NCBI GenBank assembly: GCA_002383485.1
Contig: DFYY01000055.1
Span: 1-48,000 of the forward strand
Source: Bacteroidales bacterium UBA4070
Lineage (GTDB): Bacteria; Bacteroidota; Bacteroidia; Bacteroidales; VadinHA17
Direction of reading: 5' to 3'
Length of the DNA: 48,000 nucleotides
Each line of letters starts with the position of its first letter. Position 1 is the stretch's first letter. This document shows, one piece after another, positions 27,601-35,913 of the stretch. The notes below the pieces were generated by a model. It did not search any database. It was not told where the DNA came from and saw nothing but the letters and a program-made list of their open reading frames with translations. A program made the translations under genes and the position numbers.

Positions 27601-27665
27601 ATGAGCCCACCTGCCCCAACCGTGAATACCGGATAAGGGTCAGTGAGATCCGTGGTGCCCGCTGA
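24657..27665 (+). CDS. nSTAND1-type NTPase with transmembrane helix and WD40-like propeller
   Basis: This 1002-residue protein begins with the nSTAND1 opener NPFPGLRAFRPDEGHLFFGR (11-30). Walker A is GASGSGKSS (51-59), Walker B IVIVIDQFEELF (142-153), and the STAND helical region has RPGQLPVLQHLMMRLW (255-270) and LTHESIIRLWDTLRRW (385-400). A single transmembrane helix lies at about 492-513, followed by a charged, coiled region (515-605). Residues about 665-950 hold seven WD-like units whose d strands fall at 694, 737, 778, 819, 861, 903 and 945, about 42 residues apart. The tail NLTEQEW...PTCP (966-987) is the motif ending many nSTAND1-WD40 proteins. STAND proteins couple sensing to ATP-driven oligomerisation; the ligand and output are unknown here. 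Confidence 0.88.
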   Translation: MSDRNIIIKPNPFPGLRAFRPDEGHLFFGRIESTLKVVSKLKDNRFVAVLGASGSGKSSLVMSGVIPALLRENTEGKKLWSYLVFRPALNPVDHLAAELAALSAGAGFTQLTEQNVAASLHNRAEGLTDAVGRIRKNLRQQIVIVIDQFEELFRFSHAASAGVPCEDTSDFIDLIVNAVQKPDQGLYIILTIRSEYVSECARFNALTNLMNGSSYLLPQIPTDLMGAVIEEPVKLSGAAIDRVLVKLILGDIEERPGQLPVLQHLMMRLWDHWSRLGDMSRAISISDYEAVGRLKGAISQHAGQALELLDERHRHVCSRLFRTITARTDDVRELRKPERVSTIAAQTGCSEQEIIGVAEVFRAPEYSFLTPSKEIPLNGDSILDLTHESIIRLWDTLRRWMDEEEASIKIYRNLAAAAGQYQEGNGRLWTAPDLLLALRWREENNPTLAWAEKTDPAFERAMLFLKNSEEEYRIKEEYGRKIGTENVKRSRVVASALGLLAILSLVALGAVWSLRTRAEKQKSIAIRMKEETIALNDRLTDSLQVLVSAVRQDYGMEGLEGMTTEERVLEAERRAGKAEAEIRALDFRRASAVEKAAELNRYRMISLSKSLAMRSINNAGNRDLQILLAWQAYLFNERHSGLTEDPDIFAGLYEVCRRYGNRYCTRFSPDGAEFTAMAEGVDGEFFTADTRGRVMSWKANQPERGFNLLWSGNKKISTMSVSPDASWLACGTESSEILMIPIGEDSIGYLLQDSTGAVTSVLFPDSDRLYASTSGGSVSEWDLRKRSSTQILSDAAGIASLQLSAGNSTLAALTADGRVLLRHQGAGDVPTILNTGKKVLTSHRFIQGGEKLATGDSEGIIDIWNISTGKAEDSAAGHGSAVISIAFDPTDNQMLTADDSGEIRLWTMANLAQPPVVFTDGGKDLIKLAFSDGGVAFLSASGSDVVRRPAHIRCMTDGLCDKVTRNLTEQEWTAFIGQDIEYEPTCPNREYRIRVSEIRGAR

Positions 27666-27704
27666 TTGAAACTTTCAGGCCACATCTGTGTTATTCTGTC
27701 ACCA

Positions 27705-27736
27705 TTGCCCTTCTTAACGGGAAATGGCTAATTTTA
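27705..27736 (+). promoter_or_regulatory. Possible gpmI promoter
   Basis: TTG (27705-27707), 21-base spacer, TAATTTTA (27729-27736), one base off TAnnTTTG. It lies between the nSTAND1 gene and gpmI and would separate them into two transcription units. Confidence 0.35.
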
Positions 27737-27769
27737 CAGGCTGTATCATTTGATAAACTTATTGACTGA

Positions 27770-29290
27770 ATGAAAGAAAACAGAGTACTGCTGATGATTC
27801 TCGACGGATGGGGAATAGGCGACGGATCACGGAGTGATGTTATCAGCACCACCGGAACACCAAACATCGATGCACTGAAAAAGATATATCCCTCCTCTTC
27901 ACTCCTCACCTCGGGGGAGGATGTTGGTCTGCCTGAAGGACAGATGGGCAACTCGGAGGTAGGACACCTTAACATCGGGGCAGGGAGGGTTGTATACCAG
28001 GACCTTGTCAAGATAAACAAAGCCTGCCGTACCGGTGAAATACGGTCAAATGAGACCCTGCGCCGGGCCTTCTCCTATGCGCGTGACAGTCACGTTAAGG
28101 TACACTTCATGGGTCTCCTTTCGGACGGCGGTGTACATTCGCTTGACAGCCACCTGTATGCACTCTGTGACATGACGATGGAGTACAGCCTTAAGGATGT
28201 CTTTATCCACGGCTTTGGCGACGGCCGTGATACCGATCCGAAGAGCGGCAAGGGATATATGGCCTCACTGCTGAAACACCTGGAAAAGAGCAACGGACAG
28301 GTGGCCTCTTTCGTTGGCCGGTACTATGCCATGGACCGCGACAAACGCTGGGAACGAATCAGGGAAGCCTATGATCTGCTTGTTCACGGTAAGGGCACTC
28401 CGGCTGCGGATATCCTACAGGCGATGCAGGCATCGTATGATACCGGCGTTACTGATGAATTCATTAAACCCATAGTCGTGACCGGAGCAGATGGCAAACC
28501 GCTTGCAACAATCGCGGAGGGTGATGTCGTCATCTTTATCAACTTCAGGAATGACAGGGCACGGGAGCTGACCATCGTCCTCACACAACAGGATATGCCC
28601 GAGGCGGGAATGAAGACTCTCCCACTCCATTTTCTCACTATGACACCATATGACGACAAGTTCAAGGGGCTTCATATCATTTTTCCAAAGGATAATGTAG
28701 ACAGAACCCTTGGAGAGATCCTCGCCGAAAATGGCAGGAAACAGCTTCGCATTGCCGAGACTGAAAAATATGCCCATGTAACCTTCTTCTTTTCAGGAGG
28801 GCGGGAGAAGGAATTTGAAGGTGAGGAGCGGATTCTCATCCCTTCGCCCAGGGTGGCAACCTATGACCTGCAGCCCGAGATGAGCGCGTACCAGGTCAGG
28901 GATGCCGTCATCGCCGAGCTGAACAAACGAAAGCATGATTTCATTTGTCTCAATTTTGCCAATGGCGATATGGTAGGGCACACAGGCGTATACGAAGCCA
29001 TTCAGAAGGCTGTCAGGACGGTTGACGAATGCGCCGGTGATGTTGCACGGGCTGCACGTGAAAATGGTTACGAGGTGATCATAATAGCCGACCACGGAAA
29101 TGCAGACTTTGCCGTAAACCCTGACGGATCTCCCAATACGGCTCACTCACTGAATCCGGTGCCGCTGTACCTTATCAGCAACAGGTACAAGAGTGTCAGT
29201 GCCGGAATACTTGCAGATGTGGCACCTACGGTGCTGACAATCATGGGTATCCCTGTCCCAAAGGAGATGATCGGCAGATCGCTTGTTTGA
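27770..29290 (+). CDS. gpmI: 2,3-bisphosphoglycerate-independent phosphoglycerate mutase
   Basis: This 506-residue glycolytic enzyme interconverts 3- and 2-phosphoglycerate through a phosphoserine. Members of this alkaline-phosphatase superfamily bind two Mn ions. The opening LMILDGWGIG holds the first metal Asp. The catalytic Ser62 is in GQMGNSEVGHLNIGAGR. FIHGFGDGRDTDPKS, NFRNDRARELT and the metal ligands in NFANGDMVGHTGVYEA and IIADHGNADFAVN follow. Length is normal. The DUF3109 gene starts 8 bases downstream. Confidence 0.97.
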   Translation: MKENRVLLMILDGWGIGDGSRSDVISTTGTPNIDALKKIYPSSSLLTSGEDVGLPEGQMGNSEVGHLNIGAGRVVYQDLVKINKACRTGEIRSNETLRRAFSYARDSHVKVHFMGLLSDGGVHSLDSHLYALCDMTMEYSLKDVFIHGFGDGRDTDPKSGKGYMASLLKHLEKSNGQVASFVGRYYAMDRDKRWERIREAYDLLVHGKGTPAADILQAMQASYDTGVTDEFIKPIVVTGADGKPLATIAEGDVVIFINFRNDRARELTIVLTQQDMPEAGMKTLPLHFLTMTPYDDKFKGLHIIFPKDNVDRTLGEILAENGRKQLRIAETEKYAHVTFFFSGGREKEFEGEERILIPSPRVATYDLQPEMSAYQVRDAVIAELNKRKHDFICLNFANGDMVGHTGVYEAIQKAVRTVDECAGDVARAARENGYEVIIIADHGNADFAVNPDGSPNTAHSLNPVPLYLISNRYKSVSAGILADVAPTVLTIMGIPVPKEMIGRSLV

Positions 29291-29298
29291 GGCAGACG

Positions 29299-29886
29299 AT
29301 GCTCCAGATAGACGACACAATAGTATCCCTGGCACTGATTGAAAAGAAATTTTCATGTGATCTTGCCGCCTGCAAGGGCAGCTGTTGCCGCTACGGCGAT
29401 ACTGGCGCACCGCTGACGCCTGCGGAGGCTGAGAAGCTTAAGCTGATATGGCCGGATCTGTTACCGTTCCTTCGCCCTGAGGGCATCAGGGCCGTCGAGA
29501 AGTATGGTACTTCTGTCACTGATATTGAGGGAGAGCTTGTTACCCCGCTTATAAGCAACGAAGAGTGTGCCTATACGGTCATGGAGGATGATGTCTACAA
29601 GTGCGGTATAGAGACTGCCTTCAATGCCGGAGCAGTTGACTTCCGGAAACCGATTTCATGTCATCTCTTCCCGGTACGGGTAAAGCAGTACAGCAGCTTC
29701 AGGGCGGTTAACTACGAGGAGTGGTCTATATGCAAGCCCGGAGTTGCCTGCGGCGTAAGAGAGAACATTGATCTTTTCCGCTTTCTCCGCGAACCGTTGC
29801 TGAGGGCCTTCGGGGAGGAGTGGTATGACAAGCTCGAGTGGGCAGCAGGTGAATACAATAAACACATTGATAATGGAAACCATTAA
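29299..29886 (+). CDS. DUF3109 cysteine-rich protein
   Basis: This 195-residue protein is of the DUF3109 / YkgJ-like group found widely in Bacteroidetes. Cysteines cluster at the start (FSCDLAACKGSCCRYG, Cys20, 25, 29, 30) and recur later (NEECAY, YKCGIE, ISCHLFPVRV, SICKPGVACG), as expected for a metal or Fe-S binding protein. The family is thought to bind a metal cluster, but its function is unknown. An upstream TTG at 29287 would overlap the gpmI stop; the ATG at 29299 with GAGG before it is preferred. Its 3' end overlaps the M20 peptidase start by 14 bases. Confidence 0.85.
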   Translation: MLQIDDTIVSLALIEKKFSCDLAACKGSCCRYGDTGAPLTPAEAEKLKLIWPDLLPFLRPEGIRAVEKYGTSVTDIEGELVTPLISNEECAYTVMEDDVYKCGIETAFNAGAVDFRKPISCHLFPVRVKQYSSFRAVNYEEWSICKPGVACGVRENIDLFRFLREPLLRAFGEEWYDKLEWAAGEYNKHIDNGNH

Positions 29887-31249
29887 GAACTACATCGAAA
29901 CAAACAGGGAGAGATTCCTTGAGGAGCTTTTCGGACTGATCAGGATTCCTTCAGTCAGTGCCAATGAATCGAATAAGGCTGATATGGTCAGGGCTGCTGA
30001 ATACATCCGTGACCTTTTGGCTGCCAATGGTGCAGACCGTTCCGAGGTATACACCACACCGGGTAACCCTATAGTCTACGGTGAAAAGATCATTGATCCT
30101 TCACTGCCAACAATCCTTGTATACGGCCATTATGACGTTATGCCTGCCGAGCCGCTTGAGAAATGGACAACCCCTGCGTTTGAGCCGGAGATCCGTGACG
30201 GCAAGATATGGGCAAGGGGGGCTGATGATGACAAGGGCCAGCTATTCATGCACCTTAAGGCTTTCGAGATGATGAATGCAACAGGAACACTTCCCTGCAA
30301 TGTCAAGTTCATGATAGAGGGGGAGGAAGAAGCCGGTTCCACCAGCATTGCCGGATTCTGTTCTGAATACAGGGAGATGCTTCACTCCGACGTCATCCTG
30401 GTCTCCGACACCACTATGATATCATCCGAGATACCATCCATAACTTCAGGCCTTCGCGGACTGTCATACATACAGATAGAGGTTGAGGGTCCGGACCGCG
30501 ACCTGCACTCAGGTATTTACGGAGGCGCCGTGGTGAATCCCTGCAACGCCCTGTGCGAAATAATCGCGAGCCTGAAGGACAGCAACGGCCGGGTGAACAT
30601 ACCGGGATTCTATGATACCGTATCCGTTCCCTCCGATGCAGAAAGGGCAAAGATGGCAGAGAGGCCGTTTGACCCTGCTGAATATAAAAAATCCGTTGGC
30701 GTTGATGCCCTGTCAGGTGAAAAGGGATTTACAATCCTCGAGAGCGTGGGCATTCGTCCTACACTAGACGTAAATGGTATCTGGGGCGGTTATACCGGCG
30801 AGGGTGCAAAGACAATCCTTCCATCGAAGGCGGCAGCCAAGATCTCAATGAGGCTTGTACCATACCAGAAGGCTGAGGAGATTGCAAAACTCGCAATTGA
30901 GCATATCAAATCAATTGCACCGGCAGGAGTGAAGGTGAAGGCTGAATACCTGCACGGCGGCGAGGCTTATGTCAGCCCGCTGGACACCCCGGAGTACCGT
31001 GCCGCAGAGATGGCTTACGAAGAGATCTTCGGCAAAAGACCAATTCCTATCCGCAGCGGAGGGAGCATCCCGATCATCTCCACCTTCGAAAAAATACTTG
31101 GGGTGAAGTCAATACTGATGGGCTTCGGACTGGAGTCAGATGCCATCCACTCCCCCAACGAGAACTACCCCCTTGAGAACCTGTTCGCAGGAATGAAGGC
31201 AATACCCCTCTATTACAAGTTTTATACGGAGTTGAAGAAGCAAGGCTGA
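29873..31249 (+). CDS. M20-family dipeptidase
   Basis: This 458-residue metallopeptidase-like protein is of the ArgE/DapE/CNDP (M20) family. Metal ligands are visible in YGHYDVMPA (His86, Asp88 nearby), ARGADDDKGQ (bridging Asp119) and EGEEEAGS (Glu151-152 region). DLHSGIYGG lies in the dimerisation domain and supplies the conserved His. The C-terminus has GFGLESDAIHSPNENYPLEN with the last metal His. An in-frame start 48 bases upstream would extend into untypical sequence, so the ATG at 29873 is used. Likely substrates are dipeptides; the exact one is unclear. It ends 12 bases before the convergent CBS/DUF21 gene. Confidence 0.93.
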   Translation: METIKNYIETNRERFLEELFGLIRIPSVSANESNKADMVRAAEYIRDLLAANGADRSEVYTTPGNPIVYGEKIIDPSLPTILVYGHYDVMPAEPLEKWTTPAFEPEIRDGKIWARGADDDKGQLFMHLKAFEMMNATGTLPCNVKFMIEGEEEAGSTSIAGFCSEYREMLHSDVILVSDTTMISSEIPSITSGLRGLSYIQIEVEGPDRDLHSGIYGGAVVNPCNALCEIIASLKDSNGRVNIPGFYDTVSVPSDAERAKMAERPFDPAEYKKSVGVDALSGEKGFTILESVGIRPTLDVNGIWGGYTGEGAKTILPSKAAAKISMRLVPYQKAEEIAKLAIEHIKSIAPAGVKVKAEYLHGGEAYVSPLDTPEYRAAEMAYEEIFGKRPIPIRSGGSIPIISTFEKILGVKSILMGFGLESDAIHSPNENYPLENLFAGMKAIPLYYKFYTELKKQG

Positions 31250-31267
31250 CTGACAGGCCCGTCAGTC
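31248..31267. terminator. Hairpin shared by two convergent stop codons
   Basis: GACTGAC (31248-31254), loop AGGCCC, GTCAGTC (31261-31267). The stem contains the end of the M20 stop codon and the stop codon of the convergent gene, so one structure may end both transcripts. A short T-run (31270-31273) follows on the plus strand. Confidence 0.5.
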
Positions 31268-32521
31268 GATTTTCAGTTTCAGAAGCTCCACCCTGGTGGC
31301 TGAACTCTTCAGTACAGTGAAGAGGTTTCGGCCTACCCGGATCTTTTCCTGTTGTTTGGGTATATTTCCGTGGGCAAATAAAATAAGTCCCGCCAGGGTC
31401 GTGTATTCATCGCTTTCCGGCAGGTTCAGGTCATATTCCTCGTTCAGGTAGTCTATATCGAGGCGACCGGACAGGACAAATTCTTTTTCATTGATTTTCT
31501 TCTCAACAAGGTCACTGGTGTCATGCTCATCCTCGATGTCACCGACGATCTCTTCAAGAACGTCCTCTATTGTAATCACTCCTGCCGTTCCTCCAAACTC
31601 GTCGACCACGAGTGCAATGCTCTTCTTGGCATCAGAAAGCAACCTGAGCACCTTGTTGGCAGTCATTGTCTCAGGGACAACGGGCAGTTTTCGCATGCCG
31701 GAGGCAATGTCTGCAGGATCATGCAGTATGTCCTTCAGCTCATAATAGCCCACCATGTTGTCAATGTTGTTCCTGTAAAGCAGGATCTTGGAATGGCCTG
31801 ATTCAATGAATTGCTGCCTGAGTCCGTCAGGAGTTGACTCCACTGGCAGTGCAACAATCTCGGTGCGTGGCACCATGCATTCCCGCGCCTTCACCGATGA
31901 AAAATCAAGGGCGTTCTGGAAGATCTTCAGACTGCTGTTCTCCTCCTGCTTCTCCTCCTCTGTCTCCACCAGATCATTGACGAAATGGTCAAGGTCGATG
32001 CGGGTGAATATCCTGTTCTCCTGCTCCTTTCGTTCGGTCTTGATCCCGAAGAAGATCCTCATGATTATATTGGCCAGCCAGAGGGTGAACTTGCTGACAG
32101 GGTAGAAGAGGAAGTAAAAAATTGCAGTGGGCACAGACAGTAAGCTAAGGAAGAAGTTGGGATTGATCCTTACAACGGATTTGGGAAGAAAGTCAGCGAA
32201 GACCAGGATTATTAAGGTAGTTATTACCGTCTGGATAATGAAGATCAGAATTTCCGATGGTATCATGTTCTGCAGCCAGACTTCCAGAAGGTCGGCAGTG
32301 AGCATGCTGAAGATTACGGTGGCAATATTGACACCTATAAGCATTGTGGAAATATAGAGACCCGGGTTGCGTGTAAAGAGGGCTATTATACCCGAGCCGA
32401 AAAGCCCCTGCTTCCGGTCAAGCTCTATACGAAGCTTGTTGGATGCTATGAATGAAAGCTCCATTGCCGAAAAAAAGGCAGCAAGAAGGATGGCAAGAGG
32501 AATGATAATAAACGGGTTCAT
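31262..32521 (-). CDS. DUF21/CBS/CorC-type membrane protein (HlyC/CNNM family)
   Basis: This 419-residue protein has an N-terminal DUF21 membrane domain with about four helices (around 4-24, 53-78, 90-115, 120-150). A CBS pair follows (about 205-330; MVPRTEIVALPVESTPDGL, HSKILLYRNNIDNMVGYYELKDIL, ALVVDEFGGTAGVITIEDVLEEIVGDI), and then the CorC_HlyC C-terminal domain (LSGRLDIDYLNEEYDLNLPES...TLAGLIL). Relatives move or sense Mg/Co ions. In Bacteroidetes one branch is GldE of gliding motility, but nothing here singles that out. It is the last gene of the mfd-lptC operon. Confidence 0.88.
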   Translation of the reverse strand: MNPFIIIPLAILLAAFFSAMELSFIASNKLRIELDRKQGLFGSGIIALFTRNPGLYISTMLIGVNIATVIFSMLTADLLEVWLQNMIPSEILIFIIQTVITTLIILVFADFLPKSVVRINPNFFLSLLSVPTAIFYFLFYPVSKFTLWLANIIMRIFFGIKTERKEQENRIFTRIDLDHFVNDLVETEEEKQEENSSLKIFQNALDFSSVKARECMVPRTEIVALPVESTPDGLRQQFIESGHSKILLYRNNIDNMVGYYELKDILHDPADIASGMRKLPVVPETMTANKVLRLLSDAKKSIALVVDEFGGTAGVITIEDVLEEIVGDIEDEHDTSDLVEKKINEKEFVLSGRLDIDYLNEEYDLNLPESDEYTTLAGLILFAHGNIPKQQEKIRVGRNLFTVLKSSATRVELLKLKID

Positions 32522-32530
32522 ACCCCAAAT

Positions 32531-32713
32531 TTACAGCTTTTTTCGCTGTGAGTCACGAATCCATGCCAGAACAAATGCAGCGGCTGCCATCACAAAAAAG
32601 AGCCATGCGCGGCCCAAACCATTGGTGACCGTTTCCCGTACTGCAATACCGAGACACATCAGACCCAGAATGATCCAGACGATCTCAATCAGCAGGAGCG
32701 ACTTTTTGTTCAT
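32531..32713 (-). CDS. Small two-helix membrane protein
   Basis: This 60-residue protein has two hydrophobic segments (about 6-24 and 35-50) joined by VRETVTNGLGRAW and a basic end (RDSQRKKL). It overlaps the end of lptC by 29 bases and precedes the CBS/DUF21 gene by 9, so it is well fixed in the operon. I believe similar small proteins accompany lptC in related genomes, but cannot verify that here. Function is unknown. Confidence 0.65.
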   Translation of the reverse strand: MNKKSLLLIEIVWIILGLMCLGIAVRETVTNGLGRAWLFFVMAAAAFVLAWIRDSQRKKL

Positions 32714-33266
32714 CTTTGATATAAATTGTACCAGTTACATTCCTGATAACCCAGTTGGAGAAGCGTGAGTCGGAGTCAAAACCGGTACCCATCACCACCT
32801 GGCCATCGTGGGTGAACCTGACGAACCGGTCAGACCAGATCCGGTCCTTCGGCTGGCTCCAGAAGAGAAGCTCCGTTTCGAGAATCTCTCCCTTGTCACT
32901 GACGGCAACAACACTGTCACGCAGTTCCCATACCTCGTCTTTCTCCGTAAAACGGGCATATTTTGCGGTAATGCTTCCCTGCGGAGTGTCCATCTTGTCA
33001 TAGAATAGCACTTTCAGTCCTTCCGGGAAGAGGGTGTGCGGGTCCTCCTCCGCGGTGAACTGCTGTATCAGAGGCGTGCGAACCAGCATCGTTACTTTCC
33101 CGGAGTCAGTATACATTGTCTCAACGTTCCGGGCAGATAAAGCCGGAAGACCCTTTATCTGCAGATCCTTTACAGTAATATCCTTTCTGTCACATGATGA
33201 AAGAAAAACAGTCCCGGCGGCAACCAGGACTGCTGTAACTATACTGTATGTTCTGCAGAAATTCAC
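32685..33266 (-). CDS. lptC: Lipopolysaccharide export protein LptC
   Basis: This 193-residue lipoprotein-like LptC is part of the Lpt bridge that carries lipopolysaccharide from the inner to the outer membrane. The start is probably the GTG at 33266, preceded by GAAAGGA at the 3' end of the TPR gene; an ATG at 33314 would add 16 residues inside that gene. The signal ends FLSSC (Cys25), so it is likely lipidated, as in many Bacteroidetes LptC. The body shows the beta-jellyroll pattern: EGLKVLFYDKMDTPQGSITAKYARFTEKDEVWELRDSVV, then LFWSQPKDRIWSDRFVRFTHDGQVVMGTGFDSD. Confidence 0.9.
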   Translation of the reverse strand: MNFCRTYSIVTAVLVAAGTVFLSSCDRKDITVKDLQIKGLPALSARNVETMYTDSGKVTMLVRTPLIQQFTAEEDPHTLFPEGLKVLFYDKMDTPQGSITAKYARFTEKDEVWELRDSVVAVSDKGEILETELLFWSQPKDRIWSDRFVRFTHDGQVVMGTGFDSDSRFSNWVIRNVTGTIYIKDEQKVAPAD

Positions 33267-33271
33267 CGCAG

Positions 33272-34600
33272 TTATTCCTTTCTGAATCTTATGGTTGTGG
33301 ATTCGTTGACCCATCCGCCCACCTGGTAGGAGGTGCCTTCTTCGACCAGACTTCTGAAGAAAGCCTCTTCCTTTGTGGGGAATAACCTCGAATAGACGGC
33401 TATGCGTTCATCTACCTGATCCTTGAGTGTGGGGTCAGTATTTTTTGCCCTTAAAAGATAGTCAACGACTACCCAGTACACGGTCTGGTTTTCAAACGAT
33501 TCGCCAATTCTGGCACCGGCATAAGCCTCGGCGATGATGTAGAGGGCATTACCGTTTGTCGGATTGAGAGAGTATGCTGCTTTGGCAAAGTCACGGGCAG
33601 CCTGCTTGCTGTCCGATGCCAGTTCCAGGGTTGCAAGTTTGGTAAGCAGCCCTGACTTGACCAGGTTGTCAGTCTCGAGTTCGATGGCCTCGGTATAGTA
33701 TTTTTCGGCTTCGTTGTAATTCTTCCTTGCCACGTTCATCTCAGCCAGCTGCGCCGCTGATGATGCGCTGGGGAATGACTTATAGAGGTTTGTTGCAGCC
33801 TTGAAGTAAAGCTCTGAATCCTTGCAGCCGGTCTCGGTAAGCAGGGTGATAACCTTCTTGAGCATGGCAGTGTCACCGGGATTATTATCCACACCTGCAG
33901 TGAAGAGGTGTTCAATGTTCTCACATGAAGCGGCACCGCTGGATCTGAAGACAGCATCAATGTTTTTCCGTGCCTCGGTATAACGGGCGTCATCCGGCTT
34001 ACGGGAGAGCTGGTTGTCAACCACCTTCATTGACTGTGAGTAGGCGGTTATGACTGCCGGGGCTTCGATAAGCTTCAGTGCATAGCACTTCGCCGTTATG
34101 GCCATGTACAGGCTTGAATAGGTATAATCAAAACTCTGGGGAGAGCTCTCCATCACTCCCTTTATAAGGTCATAGCATTGCCTGGCATAATCAGGGTCAT
34201 TCCCGCCAAACTCGTAGAGCGCGAAAGCCTTACGGAGTGAGTTTGCCGGACCCTCGTTGAAGTATTTCGTACGCTGGTCAAGAATTATCAGGACGGTATC
34301 AATATAGGCCTTGTTGCCGGTCTTGCGGAAGAAATCCTTAAACATGGCTTCACCCTTGATGTAAGTGTTCCTCGATGATCCGGGGCATTCCATGAAAACA
34401 GGTCTCCAGAACTGCACTGCCATTTTGTAGTCCTTGTTTTCATAGTAGGTTGAGTAGAGGGATGTGTTGCGAAGGCACCTGGTGCTGTCTTCGCCTATTC
34501 CGAACGGGGTGCCCGTTTCAACACCCTTCTGGGCCTGCAGGGCCAACGTAAATACTGACAGAAGTAATCCTGTTAAAATCGTGCTGGCTGTTCTTTTCAT
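33272..34600 (-). CDS. Exported TPR-repeat protein
   Basis: This 442-residue protein has a signal peptide (TILTGLLLSVFTLALQAQ). The rest is helical, with tetratricopeptide-like pairs, clearest at about 270-380: SSAAQLAEMNVARKNYNEAEKYYTEAIEL, then LLTKLATLELASDSKQAARDFAKAAYSLNPTNGNALYIIAEAYAGAR. The end (YQVGGWVNESTTIRFRKE) resembles the tail of related Bacteroidetes TPR proteins encoded next to lptC. It is probably periplasmic and lies 24 bases after the FadL-like gene and 5 before lptC. A role in envelope assembly is inferred from context. Confidence 0.85.
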   Translation of the reverse strand: MKRTASTILTGLLLSVFTLALQAQKGVETGTPFGIGEDSTRCLRNTSLYSTYYENKDYKMAVQFWRPVFMECPGSSRNTYIKGEAMFKDFFRKTGNKAYIDTVLIILDQRTKYFNEGPANSLRKAFALYEFGGNDPDYARQCYDLIKGVMESSPQSFDYTYSSLYMAITAKCYALKLIEAPAVITAYSQSMKVVDNQLSRKPDDARYTEARKNIDAVFRSSGAASCENIEHLFTAGVDNNPGDTAMLKKVITLLTETGCKDSELYFKAATNLYKSFPSASSAAQLAEMNVARKNYNEAEKYYTEAIELETDNLVKSGLLTKLATLELASDSKQAARDFAKAAYSLNPTNGNALYIIAEAYAGARIGESFENQTVYWVVVDYLLRAKNTDPTLKDQVDERIAVYSRLFPTKEEAFFRSLVEEGTSYQVGGWVNESTTIRFRKE

Positions 34601-34623
34601 CTCTTTTTTAAATCTTTGTTTTA

Positions 34624-35913
34624 TTAATCATACTGCCTTTTGATGAACCAGTAATCATACAGATTCAGGCTGGCTCCGATTGATATCCTTTGTTCTCGGG
34701 GTACTGCTCCTTCACCATTCCCCCTTGTTGAGAGGTCAACCACCAGTGAGATTCTGGATCTCGATCTTCTCATCGGTATACCTGTTCCAAAAGTTATGCC
34801 GTATTCTTTAACATTGTCACCGTCAAAAAGAGTGTAACTCTCTCCGTAGCGGCATCCTATGCGGTATTCCATACGATCAAAAAATCCGTAATTTGAGTAT
34901 TTGTCCGGTATGTATTCAACACCTGCATGGAGTGACAGGGCGTCTGAATAGGTTCCGTACGTTCCGGGGAACGATGCCTCGCTCCATTTCGTGTAAACCA
35001 GGTCGGCCCCGGCCGTGAACTTATCAGTCTTGCCAAGTGCAATGCCTGCCCTCAGCGAGTGCGGCATTCTGCTGGTGGTTGAATTCGAGCTGAAAGTGAG
35101 AGTATCACGCGCAAGAAGATTCGAATTATAAGCCACATACGAATACCTCAGGGTCAGGTCATCATTTCCTGTTCTCAGGTCATAGGCCGGAGTCCAGGTC
35201 AGTCCGGCATTTACAAACCTGTTACCTGACAGGGGCAGCATGAACTGCATAGATGCCTCGTACCCCAGCCCCTTAAGTGATGAGGTGCTCTGCTTCCTGG
35301 TATTGAAATAGTTGTTGTCACCCGTGAAAATGAAGTCGTTCACCCTGCTTATCTCCCCAAACATATAGAAGAGATTGATGCCTGCTGAAAGATAAGGCAG
35401 CGGCTTGAAGCCGGTGCCCAGGAGTACTCTCTGGTAACCGCCGCTACCAAAGTGGTTTTCATATGTTGACCCCGTTACACCTGTGCCGGGCGATTCGAAG
35501 CCGATATTATACGAACCGTTGGAGAAGGGCAGGATGGCGGCCATAACTCCCCAGCCCTTCATGATGGGAAACCCCATCATCAGGTGGGTGAAATTCACGT
35601 CCTGCGAAGTATAACTAAGGCCGTCACCCTTCAGTCCGACCACACCGTAGGTAAGTCCGAAGTCAAAGAGGAACGAGGTTGTATCAATACTGCTGTATGA
35701 TGCCGGCGTCAGGTAGTTCAGGGTCATGTTGTCCCTTATTCCGCTGCTGATACCTCCCATGGCCCTGGTCCTGAAAGTGCCCTGCTGGTCCAGGTTACCA
35801 ATGCCGTACCGTGCGAACGGTGAATAGACATTCATCTGACCGTACATTCCCGTTGTCAGGAGTGCCATGAGACATACCAAGCTGATTCTTATGTTCTTAC
35901 GCATTTTCTTCAA
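34624..35913 (-). CDS. FadL/PorV-like outer-membrane barrel protein
   Basis: This 429-residue protein has a signal peptide (about 1-25, TTGMYGQ). Many amphipathic strands follow, starting with a FadL-like region: VYSPFARYGIGNLDQQGTFRTRAMGGISSGIRDNMTLNYLTPASYSSID. The end is a set of strands (ISLVVDLSTRGNG, QRISIGASLNLYDYWFIKRQYD). The 'small inner domain plus many strands' pattern is typical of Bacteroidetes outer-membrane barrels next to coaX and lptC. It overlaps coaX by 17 bases. The substrate is unknown. Confidence 0.82.
   Translation of the reverse strand: MKKMRKNIRISLVCLMALLTTGMYGQMNVYSPFARYGIGNLDQQGTFRTRAMGGISSGIRDNMTLNYLTPASYSSIDTTSFLFDFGLTYGVVGLKGDGLSYTSQDVNFTHLMMGFPIMKGWGVMAAILPFSNGSYNIGFESPGTGVTGSTYENHFGSGGYQRVLLGTGFKPLPYLSAGINLFYMFGEISRVNDFIFTGDNNYFNTRKQSTSSLKGLGYEASMQFMLPLSGNRFVNAGLTWTPAYDLRTGNDDLTLRYSYVAYNSNLLARDTLTFSSNSTTSRMPHSLRAGIALGKTDKFTAGADLVYTKWSEASFPGTYGTYSDALSLHAGVEYIPDKYSNYGFFDRMEYRIGCRYGESYTLFDGDNVKEYGITFGTGIPMRRSRSRISLVVDLSTRGNGEGAVPREQRISIGASLNLYDYWFIKRQYD

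Noticed and set aside
31262..32521. Naming the CBS/DUF21 protein gldE
   Set aside because: GldE belongs to this family, but no gliding genes are near and no feature separates it from general HlyC/CNNM proteins.
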